64,000 nucleotides of DNA from contig JAGYVD010000002.1 in the NCBI GenBank assembly GCA_021209875.1, positions 5,890,001 to 5,954,000 of the forward strand. Reading direction: 5' to 3'. How positions within the stretch are numbered: position 1 is the stretch's first letter; the number at the start of each line of letters is the position of its first letter. Shown here in pieces: positions 10,522-22,825 of the stretch. The position numbers and the translations under genes were made by a program. The notes beneath the pieces were generated by a model. It was not told the DNA's origin. It searched no databases and was given only the letters and a program-made list of their open reading frames with translations. The stretch is from Rosellinia necatrix (Eukaryota; Ascomycota; Sordariomycetes; Xylariales; Xylariaceae).

Positions 10522-12298
10522 TTACTCGGGCCTCATCTCGGTATCTATCATCTTCGCCCTAGCAGGGTCCCGTGGGAGAACCCGGGCCTTGAAAGCCTTG
10601 GGGTGCACGGCCAGGCCCTCGGTCAACGCCTCGCCGTCGGGCAGGATGTCGTTGCCCCGCGCGTCCTGCTCGGGGCGGAACTCGAACGCCCACAGCATGC
10701 GGGCGATGGCGATGAACAGGCTGCGCTCCGCGACGTGGACGCCGAGGCAGATGCGCCGGCCGCTGCCGAAGACGAAGTGGTCGCGCGCGGCCGGGTCCGG
10801 GTTCAGCGCGGCCTCGGCGGCGGACTGGGCGTCGCCGAGGAACCGGTCCGGGCGGAAGGCGCGCGGGTCCGTGTACCGGGCCGGGTCCATGTGGATGGCG
10901 TACACGTTGTTGACGACGCCGGCGCCGGCCGGGATGCGGTAGCCCAGGTAGACGTCCTCGCGGGTGGTCGCGTGCGGGACGCCGCCGAGCACGGCCGTCG
11001 GCATCCAGCGCAGCGCCTCCTTGACGCACGCGCGGACGTAGGGGAGCGCGGCTTCGTCGTCGAGCGTCGGCGCGCGCGAGGCGCCGACCACGCCGTCGAG
11101 CTCCCGCTGCGCCGCCGCCTGCACCTCCGGGAAGAGCAGCAGCGCGCACACGAAGCCGTACAGCGTCGCCGCCGTCGTGTCCGAGCCCGCCTCCAGGAAG
11201 CTGCCGGCGACGTACGCCGCCTGCTCGTCCGTGAAGCCCTCGGCCGCCTGCTGCCTGGCCATGTCGGCGCACAGGCACGCCTTGCACGTGCCCGCCTCGA
11301 TGCTGCGCTTCGCCTCCAGCCAGAGGCCGAGGTACATGTCCATCTCCTTCCGGTGCAGCGCCTTCGCGCGCGCCTTCGTCGGGACCATGAAATCCGGGAG
11401 GCGGCGCAGCACGGGGAAGAAGTCGGCGAACGCCGCTGCTCCCGTCTGCGCCAGTAGCCCGAAGTTGTAGAACCCCTCGAACACTTGGAGGAGCCGCGGG
11501 TCGTCGTGTTTCGTGGTCCGCCAGCTGGGGCGTGTTAGATACGTTGGAGATAGGGGCTCGGGCTCTTTGCTACGCACCCGTATATCATGTGGGTTGAGAG
11601 TGAGTTGGAGTAGCGGCGGAAACTCTCCATCAGCATCTCTGGCTGGTGCAGCATCTCGTACAGCAACTGCTTGCTTTCCAATAATTGGTATGGGACATAC
11701 GTCTTGGAAGCCCGGGCATTGAGTAGTTGATGGCCCAGTTTACGGAACTGAAGCAACATTAGACATAACTCCCTACGTTTCTAACTTCACTCTTACCATC
11801 CTCCAATTGTCTCCATATCTCTAACAATCATTAGAATAACTCGCTCACCACACTCAAGCAAAGCACTTGATACTCACAAGCATCAGGAACCGATACCCGC
11901 CACTACACAACGTCTGGCCAATGTACATGTCCAGGCGGTCACTGTAAATGGCGCTCCTCTTGTCGAAGAGCTCCTTAATCGCAACATCGCTCGAGAGAAC
12001 AATCAACACCTGCGTGCCAAGCACGAGACTAAACACAGGGCCATATTCCTCAGCCCATTTCTGAAACTGCTTGTGCGGTTGTGATGTAGGTAACTAGAAT
12101 CTCATGTTAGCGCCCTGTCCTCTCTCATCTTGCGCCAACAGTCACAGCATCACCCACTTGATGAATGTTGCCAATAATCGGCAAAGTCGGGGGCCCTGGT
12201 GGCAGACCCTTTGGCCTCATGCCGAGGCCACTCCAGTAGACATACGCGAATCCGGACAGGACAACCCCCACCGTAACTAATAAAATGTTGATCGCCAT
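10522..12298 (-). CDS. Cytochrome P450 monooxygenase of the putative cluster
   Basis: Five exons join to 517 residues: 12298-12158, 12093-11878, 11820-11797, 11747-11578 and 11524-10522. Exon 3 is only 24 nt (RYGDNWRM, the conserved C-helix region). The protein has an N-terminal membrane anchor, a Pro-rich hinge (GLPPGPP), an I-helix AGSDTTA, the ExxR motif KEALRW and the heme loop FGSGRRICLG with Cys443 as heme ligand. These place it among E-class group I microsomal P450s, resembling fungal secondary-metabolism oxidases of the OrdA type. The substrate is unknown. It is the outermost gene of the minus-strand cluster set. The first four exons have ordinary GC while exon 5 is extremely GC-rich, an abrupt change at intron 4. 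Confidence 0.93.
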
Positions 12299-13761
12299 TG
12301 AATCTAGCGGTTTGGAGAGTGTCTCGGATGATACAGACGGACGCCTTAGTCTCTAATCACTCCCGCGCTGAAAACACAGTACAGTTATTCCTCGCGTAAT
12401 GTTGGCGACTCCTCAAAGGATGAGACAAGAAACGACGGTCGTCATTGCAATCGGAGCTATGTACCGTATCCCCCCGGAACCGGATCCTGGCTCACAAATT
12501 TCGTGACACACCTCTAGCGAATTGCCTAGGGCACAATTATCCATAACGGGAATCTTACCCGATGTATTGATCCTCGTATCATTTTCATTCTCGTAACACT
12601 CTTCTTCCAAGTCGCTCCCGCGGCGCCTCCGCCGGGTATCATAATTACTCGCTGCCGGGGGGGGCTAGATCAGAGAGTCAAGCAGTCTTACATAACGCTG
12701 CCCACGTCCCACTCCGTTCGTTAGTAAGCCTAAAAAAAAAAAAAAACCCCTGGAGTAGGCTATTGACACGTGATAACCTATACACGTCTTATGTCGGTTT
12801 TTGTCATGGGTAGAGCGACTGAATCTTACATGCATCGCTAGCCGGAAGACTACGCCGTGTGGCGGCTGCAAGACGGCAAGGGTAACCGAATGCTTGGGCT
12901 AGTCCCCGCCATGCGAATCATGATGATCTGCGTTATGTATCATGTATGTGTATGTATGTAAGACACAGCAGGCAGGTGCTCAAGGGTCCAAATGGATTTA
13001 GCCCCTCGAAAGTGACCGACTGACGTGAGCATGAATGAAGAGCCTCGCAATAGCCGTGCATATAATCCATGCCAGTTGCCATACGATTATCCCCGGGACT
13101 GAGGCATATACCCCGGACTCCGACGAGTGAGCGTCAGCTGAGATTAATACCAAGGTTCTTACATCCTATGAGTCTGCCTCGCTGCAGGAAAACAAGTAGG
13201 TAGCCAATGACAAAGAGGAGAGATCCTGCTGGTCTAGTAGAAAGTCTATCTACGGTAGCGGCGCCGTGGCGGGCATAAAGTGGTAACAGGGAGCCGCAGC
13301 TCAGCTCGCCGGGATGCAACCATCCTGGCGGTTATCAATATAGTCAGCATCATACATCGACATGTGTAGGCTGACTTGTCAGATTTTGTGATCCTGTGTA
13401 GCATGGTATCAGATAGTAGATTTCTAGTTATGGTAAATGTAAGGAGGCATACAGAGCGTCCCATGTGGTTCTTAAGAATGCGCATCATGGGAGCCGTGAT
13501 GATCTTGGTTAACACATCGTACTCGGTCTCCCACTCTCTCCTCACATAGTAGGCTTGGCCGCACCTAGTCTGTCCTGCTGATCAAGCGGTTTCGGTGACT
13601 ACACTGTCATAATCACTAATCACGGGTCACACGAATCATAAGCCCAAATTGATGGAATAAAATTGAATCATGTTTGGAGGATTTGGATAACGTGTCTATT
13701 TTCCAACACACCACAGCCGCGACGAATGTATCCCCCATTCGCGCTCCATTCGCGCTCCATC
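12299..13761. other. Intergenic region, no gene supported
   Basis: This is the promoter side of the P450 and the 3' side of the aldo-keto reductase. A poly-A run of 14 lies near 12733. Open frames here are short and show no recognisable similarity. Confidence 0.6.
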
Positions 13762-15111
13762 TCAGTTGACTTCCTTTCCCTCTCTCTTCTTCCTCGGCGG
13801 GATTGGCTATACCAGAAATCATGATCAGCACTGAATGTAAACTCTGCTACGTTTGAACAATAAACTTACCTTAGCATCTTGGACATAGTCGTAATGCCCG
13901 GTGTTCTGAATAAGTAGATTGTTGGCTGGGTTAGCACAACCATTAAACCACATCGGGAACCCGATATCAAAGGGGGCTGCGCTCTCGATTATTTCAATGT
14001 CCTGAGGGGTAAGTTCCAGGTTTAGTGCTTCCAAGTTTGTCTTCAAGTACTCTAGCTTGCGGCATCCGATAACTGGGAATACGTATGGCGCCTTGTGCAT
14101 CACGTATGCCAGCGCTACGCTAGTCATGGCCACGCCCTTGATGCGACCAATCTCTTGGAGCACCTTGCCTACTTTAGCGTGGTTGGAGGTATCCATAACC
14201 GGGATATTGCGCCCGGTTTGCTGCTGCTTCTGCGCCACGCGCTCCGCGTCCGTCTTGAAATAGCCCCCGCCGAGCGAGCCCCAAGGCGCGAGCGCCATTC
14301 CTTCGGCCTTACACATCGGGATGATATCCCGTTCGAAATCGCGTGCGGCACAGGACCAGTGGCCCTGGTAGATTGAGAATCCACGCATCCCCTTTTGTCG
14401 CGCATCTGCAAGGATCGGTCAGTTGAGCCCGAATGTGATGACTCTGATGAGGCGTCTGTAGCAAGTGTTCAGGACTTACACTCGTTGGCTTTAGTAACAA
14501 CCCAGGCGGGTGTATCGCTGATTCCGAGATATAGGACTTTGCCGCTCTGAACCAATTGGTTCAGAGACTGCATGACTTCCTCGACCGAGGTCGTAAAATC
14601 GAACCAGTGGACGTAGAGGATGTCGATGTAGTCCGTCCGTAGCTTTTTCAAACTAGCTTTGACGGAGGTGTGCAGACTTTTCGTCGAGTTGCCAGTGAAG
14701 CTGCCTTGAATCACCCCCTTCTCGTAGAAACGAAACCCATTGCTGTATTTAGTGGCAATGACCATCTCGTCACGTACACCGCGCGACTCCAGCCATTCTC
14801 CAATCCAGATCTCGGAGAGTTCGTTCTGGTAGTTGTTCGCTGTATCGATGAAATTACCACCATGCTCTTTGAAATAGTCGAGGATCTTGAAAGCCTCTTC
14901 TTTAGAGCAGTCTCCCAGTAGCTCTGGCCTGTGAAGTCGATTGGTTAGCCCTCTATTCCGGCCTGAGTTCGGTTACCTCCTTGACTTACCATGCATCTCC
15001 AAAACCCATTGTACCAAGACATAGTGGACTGACGAGCATGCCAGCTGTCGGGGACAGAACTCGGTGGACACCGAGGGCCTCCGGCTCCGGGGGTTGGGGA
15101 AAGAAGGGCAT
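13762..15111 (-). CDS. Aldo-keto reductase (aryl-alcohol dehydrogenase/NorB-like)
   Basis: Four exons (15111-14990, 14928-14480, 14405-13870, 13806-13762) join to 383 residues. The protein is an NADPH-dependent aldo-keto reductase of the fungal AAD/norsolorinic-acid-reductase type, which interconverts aldehydes or ketones and alcohols. The catalytic tetrad is visible: Asp69 and Tyr74 in FIDTANNY, Lys101 in IATKY and His148 in YVHWFDF. The last exon of 45 nt supplies PIPPRKKREGKEVN; without it the frame would run on into intron sequence. It sits between the P450 and the GST in the same orientation. An enzyme of this class could process an aldehyde released by the reductase domain of the neighbouring NRPS-like protein; that link is inference. 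Confidence 0.93.
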
Positions 15112-15594
15112 CTCGTCAGTGGTGTTCTACGTAATGTGGATTATTGGGATGGTGTCAGTACTTTGTTCCGTTGCGAAATGTGGTATTAAGTCTGGTGCTT
15201 TGGGCTTCATATCTAAGAAATTCGCGAAGACAATATGGCTGGCGTCAGCTGACACTATTTTCGTCTGGAACCCGGAGTAGGCTGTTACAAGACACTCCAC
15301 CTGTATACACCGTGCCCTTATATTTTGGCATCAATAAATCCCGGTCTAGGTCCTTACTAAAGCCAAGGTATTACTTAAGCAGCGTAATTGGTACTGACAA
15401 AGGTGATGAGGATTGCCCAAACTAAATGGGAGATAACCGAGTGGAGGTCGTAAGCACATAATATCCTGCTAGACATCTGCGGTATACCCATGCCCCCTAG
15501 ACTAGTCTTCCTGCTCTAAGGCTTGCCGAGGTGACGGGGTAGACCTAGCGTGGATTTTCCATGAAGCACCCCAGGTACAAGCCTCTCAATTACA
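15112..15594. other. Short intergenic region
   Basis: About 480 bases between the 5' end of the aldo-keto reductase and the 3' end of the GST gene. Nothing recognisable. Confidence 0.6.
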
Positions 15595-16257
15595 TTATGC
15601 AGGGACCTTGGCACCGAACAGTGCAAGGGCTACAGAGCTAGCTTTTCGGCCGTCCATCCTCTCAAAGTACGCCGTCACATTTTTTCTGCCCGGCAAAAGC
15701 ACCCAAGCAGCAGGGCCCATAACCATCATTTTCAGGAGACCGTAAAAGTGTATATCGGCGGCAGTGAAACGGTCACCGCACAGGTGCGACTTCCCCTCCA
15801 GCTCATCATCGAGCAGGTTCAAGAATTTGTTGATAGTGACCTTGTCGTTCACTTGAGCGGCCGGCGTAGGCAGCCGATTGCCCTTGTAGAAGTCGATGGT
15901 GCTGGGGTCGTTTCGCCACCAAGAGATGACAGGCTGGGCGATCTCTAGGTCCATGCGCCGTAGCCACATCCGCGTCTCGGCCCTCTCCACGGCGGTCTCG
16001 CCGAAGAGGCTCTTGCCGCCTTTCGCCACTTCGTCAAGATACTCGCAGATGGCTGTGATCTCTGTGAGCACGAAATTCTCGGAAATGCGCAGTGCGGGAA
16101 GTTCGCCTCGGGGATTCACGTCACGCCGGTAGGCCAGTCGACGATTCTCTAGGGTCATGATGTCCACCTGCTCTACATCGAGCTCGATACCGCCGCGCTC
16201 AAGGACGAAGAGTCTCACCACGTAGGGGTTAGGGGCTGCGGCGTCGTAGAACTTCAT
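15595..16257 (-). CDS. Glutathione S-transferase
   Basis: A single-exon frame of 220 residues from the ATG at 16257 (MKFYDAAAPNP). It has an N-terminal thioredoxin-like GST domain, with GELPAL where the family has its cis-Pro and TEITAICEYLDE as the glutathione gamma-Glu site. An all-helical C-terminal domain includes the N-capping-type GDRFTAADIHFYG. Cytosolic GSTs conjugate glutathione to electrophiles; in fungal metabolite clusters they either build C-S bonds or protect the producer. It lies in line with the AKR and NRPS-like genes. The exact class and substrate cannot be told from the sequence. Confidence 0.93.
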   Translation of the reverse strand: MKFYDAAAPNPYVVRLFVLERGGIELDVEQVDIMTLENRRLAYRRDVNPRGELPALRISENFVLTEITAICEYLDEVAKGGKSLFGETAVERAETRMWLRRMDLEIAQPVISWWRNDPSTIDFYKGNRLPTPAAQVNDKVTINKFLNLLDDELEGKSHLCGDRFTAADIHFYGLLKMMVMGPAAWVLLPGRKNVTAYFERMDGRKASSVALALFGAKVPA

Positions 16258-17046
16258 TGTGTCCTTCTGGGAATTATCAGGTAGCAAGAGAGTGGGTTAT
16301 AATGTGGATTTTATTCTTCTTGAAGAGAGATGCAAATGTGCTTTCTGCCTTTGCTTCTTCCTCCGATAAGAATAAAGCTAGGATATAAATACAGTTCCAA
16401 AGCAGCTCCAACCTAGCATCACGAATCCAAGTTACGCGTGATATTCGAGCGTATTTCGCAGCATCGCCATAGCTTCGAACACTAACACTGCTAGATACGT
16501 GGAGCTAGCGGCCTGATTTTCCACCGTTGGCGTCGATGTCGACACCAAAAGGTGAAAAGTCCAATAAGCAGGTTGCATGAACTTCCGCCGCGGAGGTAGT
16601 GCTTCACCATCCATCTAAATGAAGTTCATCCGATAACTTTGCTAAACCACACTAGCCAAGACTGGAGTTTGGGGTTATCCCCGTACCTAGGCCCGCTAAG
16701 AATGTCACTTCCGGCACCCGCTGTAACGGATATCGGTTCTTATCCCCGGGAATATTTGGTAGGGCACACAGGCTATTGCCAAGCCCACGCACTATTGCTC
16801 TTCTGGTGATACATGTTTAGTTCACAGCCAGCGAAGCAAATGGTGCTGTGAGGCTCTGTTATAAATTTAGACACTTTCCCTAGATCTCACGTTACTTGAT
16901 GCCCGTAGGACCGAGACGGGAATGGGATGAAACGCTTGTATATTATAAAAGGAAATAAACGTGTGCATGAGACTGTATCTTAAATGTACAAGACGCAAAT
17001 CGTCAGCGGTGACCAAAGGAAACATTTCGTTATGAGGGGCGGGGAA
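16258..17046. other. Intergenic region between GST and NRPS-like gene
   Basis: This is GST promoter and NRPS-like 3' flank. No gene is seen; a 60-codon frame at 16432-16614 is too short and featureless. Confidence 0.6.
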
Positions 17047-20000
17047 CTATGAGACGCAAGTATTCCACGACTGTATCCAATGCTCCATCCAAACACCCTG
17101 TACTGGTTCTATGTTGGCCAAGGTCTTAGATACTGCGAGGGTACGCGTGACGTCGAGGACTGGCATCCGTGCCTCTGGGTTTGAAACCATGCCTTTGTAA
17201 AAGGGGAGGATTTTAAGCGCCGAAAACCTCCGAATATCGTAATCACTAGATGCTTGCTTCTGTAGTTGGTTTACCCATTCGGGGAACGGCACTAATCTTA
17301 CATCTCTGCCAAGCGTCCGGCATACGGCGGGCAGTAAGGCTGACCATGTGGTCTTGTAAGGGTTCGCAAGATGGTAAACCTGGCAGTCATTTCCGGACTT
17401 GCTGTTGAGTTCATGGCGCAGCACGTCCGTGAAGACCTCTGCCGCTAGGTCGATAGGTACCCAGTCAATATCATCGCCAGTTCCAAGCGACTTCGGGAGC
17501 ACGCCAAGGGCTTTACTCGTGCTGACCAGCATAGGCAGCCACTCCGAAGTACTCCATGCGCCAGGCGAATGAACCGGGCCAGCCAGCTGACCGACCCGCA
17601 GGATAGCCACGGCCAAGCCAGCAGATTCTGCCACCTTTTGTAATATCTGTTCCGCCGCGTTTTTGGACTGGGCATATCCGCTGTCGCCTATGGCGGACTC
17701 ATCCGTATGAATCAACTCCGGTACATCCCCAAGACTAGCATCCCAATTCATGACACTAGCAATAGAAGAGACGAAGATAAATCTCGGCTGGTGTTGGCAA
17801 TTAACAGCGAGGTCGGCCAGATAGCGCACGCCGGCGATGTGCATCTCGAACGAATTGAGGTGCTGATTGAAGTCAACACTCCAAGCATTGTGGATGATGG
17901 CATGAGCATTCTTCTGAATGTCGGAGAGCTGGCCTGGCGCGAGGCCCAAGTCACTGCGCGACAGATCAATCTGAAAGAAGTCGACAGCTGTGTTCTCCGG
18001 GCTGAATGGTAATCCTCGCTTCCGGCTCGCGATCTCTTGTCGTTGCTGACCATCCTCCCCGCGGTGGAGACAGATTATCCTTGCGATGGAAGGCTCACGC
18101 ATGAGGCACTCGACCAGGTAGCATCCCAGCGATCCCGTGGCCCCAGTCAGGACCACGGTCTTGGCGCCGGTCGGAACAGACCGAGTAAGATCCGCCGTAT
18201 ATCGTTCAAGCAGCCCTGCCACACTAGCGCTCACCCGCAGAGCCTTATGCGGTCTATCGAGATTGGCGGGCTGCGTCTTTGAGTCATTTGCACTAGGGCG
18301 CGATTGGACGAGGTTCGTGATGCCATGGACGGAAGGATTCGCATAGAGTTGCTTGAGGCCGGCTTCTCGATCCTGTGGCCATGAGATTGACATTTCTCGG
18401 AGCTTATCCGCCATCTCCGTAGCCTGGAGGGAGTCCATCCCTAGCTCAAACAAGTCTTTCTTGTCAGAAGGAGGACGAATGTTGCACACAGCGGACACAA
18501 GATCCCGTATCGTCTGGGCAGGAATCGCCCCCTCTGTTGCTGAGACTTTCTCTGTCTCCCCATTGACAAGGGAAGTGGCTATTTTCGGCTTCCTGGGCAG
18601 TTTTACCCGAGCAGAAACAGGGTCAGCCTCCCCAGTTGCTTCTATGCGGATCTCCACAGATGGTTTCGCCAATTGTTGAGGTATGGTGTCAGCCTTGGAG
18701 CCAGCGTACATCGCGTTAAGCTCGGCTTCAAAGTTTCTTATGGTAGGCTTGCGTTGCAGGGTTCCTTTTGCTGACCGAGAGAAAGGCTTGTGTGATGACG
18801 TGACGAGGATCAGATTCCTAACGATCCTTGCGTGCGAGGACGTTGTCTTATTCGCCATTTCGACAAATGGCCATAATGCTTCGACAATATCGGCATCTGG
18901 TACATCATCTGCAGTCTCCGGGTTTTTTTCGACTAACAGGGCAGCCTGGAACCTTCCTTCGCCAACTATCACCACGTCTTTGACATGATGACACGATCTC
19001 ATTACCTCTTCCGCGGGGATGGGATTAAACTTCTCGCCATTTGACAGGACAGCGAGATCGTCCATACGGCCTCTATGTGTCCACAGGTTGTCTTTCACGG
19101 GATGCCTTGAAATCAAGTCTGGTGGGACGAAAAGTAAGCAATTAAAACAAGCCGAAATCCCAAATTGAATTTTAAATTCTTTCAAGAAAGAGAAAACGCT
19201 GTTAGAGACTTCTTACCTCCAGGTGAATACTCCGTTAAATCTGGGAGGATCCTAAAACAACTTTGGATAGACTCATACGTGGGATTCTTTGTGAATGTCA
19301 TCATGTAGAGGTCGTCGTGGTGATGCTTGGCGGTAAACCCAGATGCTGGGTGAAACTCAAAGTAGTTCCAGTCCTCTGGGTCCATCACGAATCTCGGTGG
19401 CGCGCTCGCTTCTGTAAATCCAATGAAGTTGTGGAGTGTGGTGATGCGAGAAATCTTATCACCTGCTGATTTAGAAAGAGCTCCGCCACCATAAGCAGCG
19501 AATTTCAGATCATGCAACATTTCAAGACTGGACGGTGTCTTTGACAGGTCTTCTAGGATCGATGGCGGATAAATGCCGCCTTCAATCCTCCCAGACGATA
19601 TACCTGCTAAAGCGACATCACTTGTCAATGGTCTTGTTGCAGGCCCATATACAACTGTGGATCCAAAATATACTGGCATGAACAAGGCAAACCAGATTCC
19701 CGCAGACTAAGATTTTTGTTAGCATCAGGCTAAAAAGAAGAGAATGGCATAGGGGATTGCTTACATGAAAACATGGCATGCCTAGAAAATAGCGCCTATG
19801 TGCGAATAATCGCCACCATAGCCGATTAGAGGGGTCATCGAGGGACTGATGAACGTCTTCTGTCGTAGTGCTCTCAATAGAGAAATTTATGGGTTTCGGT
19901 GGCCCTAGGTAAATCAGTCGTCGGATCGAAGATTCGTTCATTTGGTTGACTCACCTGTTGATCCAGACGTATGCAAGATCATGAATTTATTCTTACGAAT

Positions 20001-20574
20001 CTGAGAAAACGATTTACTAAACGGGTATACAGGCACTTCGGTATCCTCTAAGATTTCAGAGAGCTCCGGGATGACTGCAAAGAAGAGGTCAAGATCATCT
20101 TCACTTTGAATCTCTTCAAAGTGCCTGATATGACTTCGTGCACAGAACATAGTCCTGCACTCTGTGCGCCGTAGAAGCTCAATTTGGTAGTCTCTACTAT
20201 TTCGAGGCGATGGAAGCATCATCTACAGATATTGTGAGGTTCTCATACTTTTCTGCTTCGCACTTTCAACTTACCTGATACCCACACTTCATTGTAGCCA
20301 CGAGGAAGATAGCGTATCGCAAATCGTTTGGTCCCATGTATGAAAAGACCTCTTGCGTGTTTGCCAGGCCGAGATTATCCGAGAGCCACCAGCTAGCCCG
20401 GTTGATGGCGTTGGCCACTGTCTGGTAAGAAACATCCAAATATCCATCGTTGAGATTTTCTGAGAGCGGGATTGAAGCAAATACTCTCAAAGGCTCAAGG
20501 GCGGCGACATCATCAATGATGTTGGGAATTAGCCGTTGGCCGTATTTTGGCGTTCCTCCGTTGATGTAAGGCAT
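17047..20574 (-). CDS. NRPS-like A-T-R enzyme (carboxylic acid reductase type)
   Basis: Five exons (20574-20275, 20222-19955, 19904-19765, 19706-19217, 19118-17047) give 1089 residues. The order is adenylation, thiolation, thioester reductase. The A domain has the core motif HTSGSTGPPKP, GGGALSKS, FTEAS and the late motif RGRMDDLAVLSNGEK. The T domain has FELGMDSLQ with phosphopantetheine Ser629. The R domain has the Rossmann motif LTGATGSLG (from about residue 723) and the YxxxK pair Tyr881/Lys885 of short-chain-dehydrogenase type reductases. Such enzymes activate a carboxylic acid, load it and release it reductively as an aldehyde or alcohol. There is no condensation domain. It is the natural backbone partner for the isocyanide synthase 2.2 kb away, which is divergently oriented. 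Confidence 0.95.
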
Positions 20575-22825
20575 GTTTCGTGAACTTCTAGATGAAATTT
20601 GAAGTCTGATCGTGTAGACAGAACATTCAATCCAAGACTAAAATGAAAATCTAAGATGAAAGCAACAGCCCAAGCCTCATCGGCTTGTCAAATACGCCCG
20701 TCTGTAGTTTTGCACGTTTAAAAAGAACAACTAAGATCTCGAAGTATAATACGCAGACGAATAATCTTGGCGTGTCCTTTCATCATGCTTGTCGTGCCTT
20801 TGCTCACTGTACTAATAAGCCTTAATCCCCATCTCATATCTATTGTCAGACACTGGGCGCGTAGTAGTGCCTTACACAAGCTCATCATCCCGTAGGGTCT
20901 ACATGTAGTCTAGCATTAACCCCAGCAAGTAATCCCAGTACATATCAATAATTTCCACTTATAGACCATTGGTCAGCGGTGTTAACAATCCCTGTCTCGA
21001 ACTAGCGGGTTCCACAAAGATGCGTTTGTCAGCGGCGTGGTTGACACGATGTGAGGCGTTGTCGCGTAGTTACCCAACCCTGTATACTAAAATCCTTCAT
21101 CCCTTGATTATTCCAAGGAGCCGGTTTAAACCCCCGAAACGTTGATGGTTTACTACCGAAGCAAGGTTATCATTCTTTTTTTATTCCTTTTTCTCGTACG
21201 CTTGTTACCTATCGACCTCACCAGGGCGAGAACTACACTATAATATTACACACTGGCACATTTGGAATTACGGGTTTACTGGCACGCTGAGAGCAACCTA
21301 CCTCTTTTCTGACGCGAATCTATTTTATAATATGCAGTCATATCGCGAATGGCCAAACCTATTTCCGATTCAGCTAAGCTCATTTTGGACCTTTCAGATA
21401 TGTATGTTAACTAGTTATTCCTCCTCCAGGATCGTGAATGCTGACTTAAAAGGTACAAGACTAGGGCCAGGGAATGTTCCAGGTGTTCTTAACCAGGATC
21501 ATTTTATGAAGCTTAAGCCTCATTAGGCAGAATATGGGGCTCGTATGTAAACTAGAATTTCTAGTTCCGGAGAAGGACTGTAAGAAGGCGTGGCGCGTTG
21601 CCAAGAACGCCTAAATACCAAGGTAGGCGATGGTGGGTGATCGGCAATACAACGCGCCCCCGGGTCCCCCACTATCTCGATATTAACGACAATCGGTAGT
21701 TGAGTATATATATGCATTATTAGGCTATTAATGTTCCTTGATCACCCATTGTCCGCATTGATTCGCAGTACTTTTACATAGCACCATCGTATGTGCTACA
21801 TAAATAGAGAGGCAAACAGTATTGAAAGGCTTTTAAATGCTGGGCGTCATGCTCTTCTAACCGTCCTTGTAATTATGCAGTATGTACCCAGGGCACTAGG
21901 TTAGGTAAGTAGGCTAAGCGGCTGAGAAATGACTCGAACTACACATAGGGGGAGGAGCATCAATAAAAAAAGGGTTGCATAGCACCAGTATCCTCGCACG
22001 GCGTTTCCGAAGCACGTGTTCGCAACAAATCCTGCTTAGAACTACGAAGAGCGAAATCTGGCGCTGAGTACAGCACAAGTAGAAACTCCTGCAGACACAC
22101 CCATAGCTGGATAAATCTGGGTTGATCTCCCTGCGTTCTACCGGCCACAGACTAGGCAGGTAGGCTCGGCGACTAACTGCCCTGATCACCGCCAACGCGT
22201 CAACATGAAAGACACCCAGGAAATAAAACTAGCATAAAGTCAATACACTACATAGTATTCAACCTTTGCACTGTGATTTCCTTGGCAACTGTTTGGACGG
22301 TCAAACGCTGATGCTAGCATGACCTCCTGCTCCTATCCCAAAATCGCAATCACGCCGAACGGGTCTTTCTGGATTCCGGCTAATAATAGAAGTGCCAGAA
22401 TAAGCGACCAGTGTACGGGGTCACACAGCGTGAGGCCTTTGCTGCCTATCCCAGCGATCCGTCGCGCTTCGCTTGGTCCGAAGCCACCGCGATCCGAGGT
22501 TTTCGGACCTGGTATCAAGGGCGGTAATCTTGCGTAGTAAGTGGTCTAGTGTGGGGAAACGTACCCTGTGCCGCATCTCACGAATTACAGCATAATAAAA
22601 TATCGTACTCGTCTTGCTGTAACAGGCGTCAAGTATTATGTAAGTAAAATTGACGGCTAACAAGTCTCAAATTCGAATCCATTCGAGATATTAAATGGAG
22701 AAGCAACCACTACACCTGTTTTGAGGAATCAAGTTCATCCCAGCCGAGACTTTTCCTTTTCTGCTGTAGGAATCGTTTCGTTCTCCTAGATACTCCTGCC
22801 TTCGTACGAGGTCCCAACAATCACC
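20575..22825. other. Divergent promoter region between NRPS-like and isocyanide synthase genes
   Basis: A 2.25-kb, fairly AT-rich interval from which the two central cluster genes are transcribed outwards. No gene is supported. Frames at 21332-21526 and 22319-22537 are short and unlike known proteins. Shared cluster regulation from here is plausible but no binding site is identified. Confidence 0.55.

Noticed and set aside
22655..22700. TTCGAATCC motif resembling a tRNA T-loop
   Set aside because: No matching acceptor, D-arm or anticodon arm can be formed around it.
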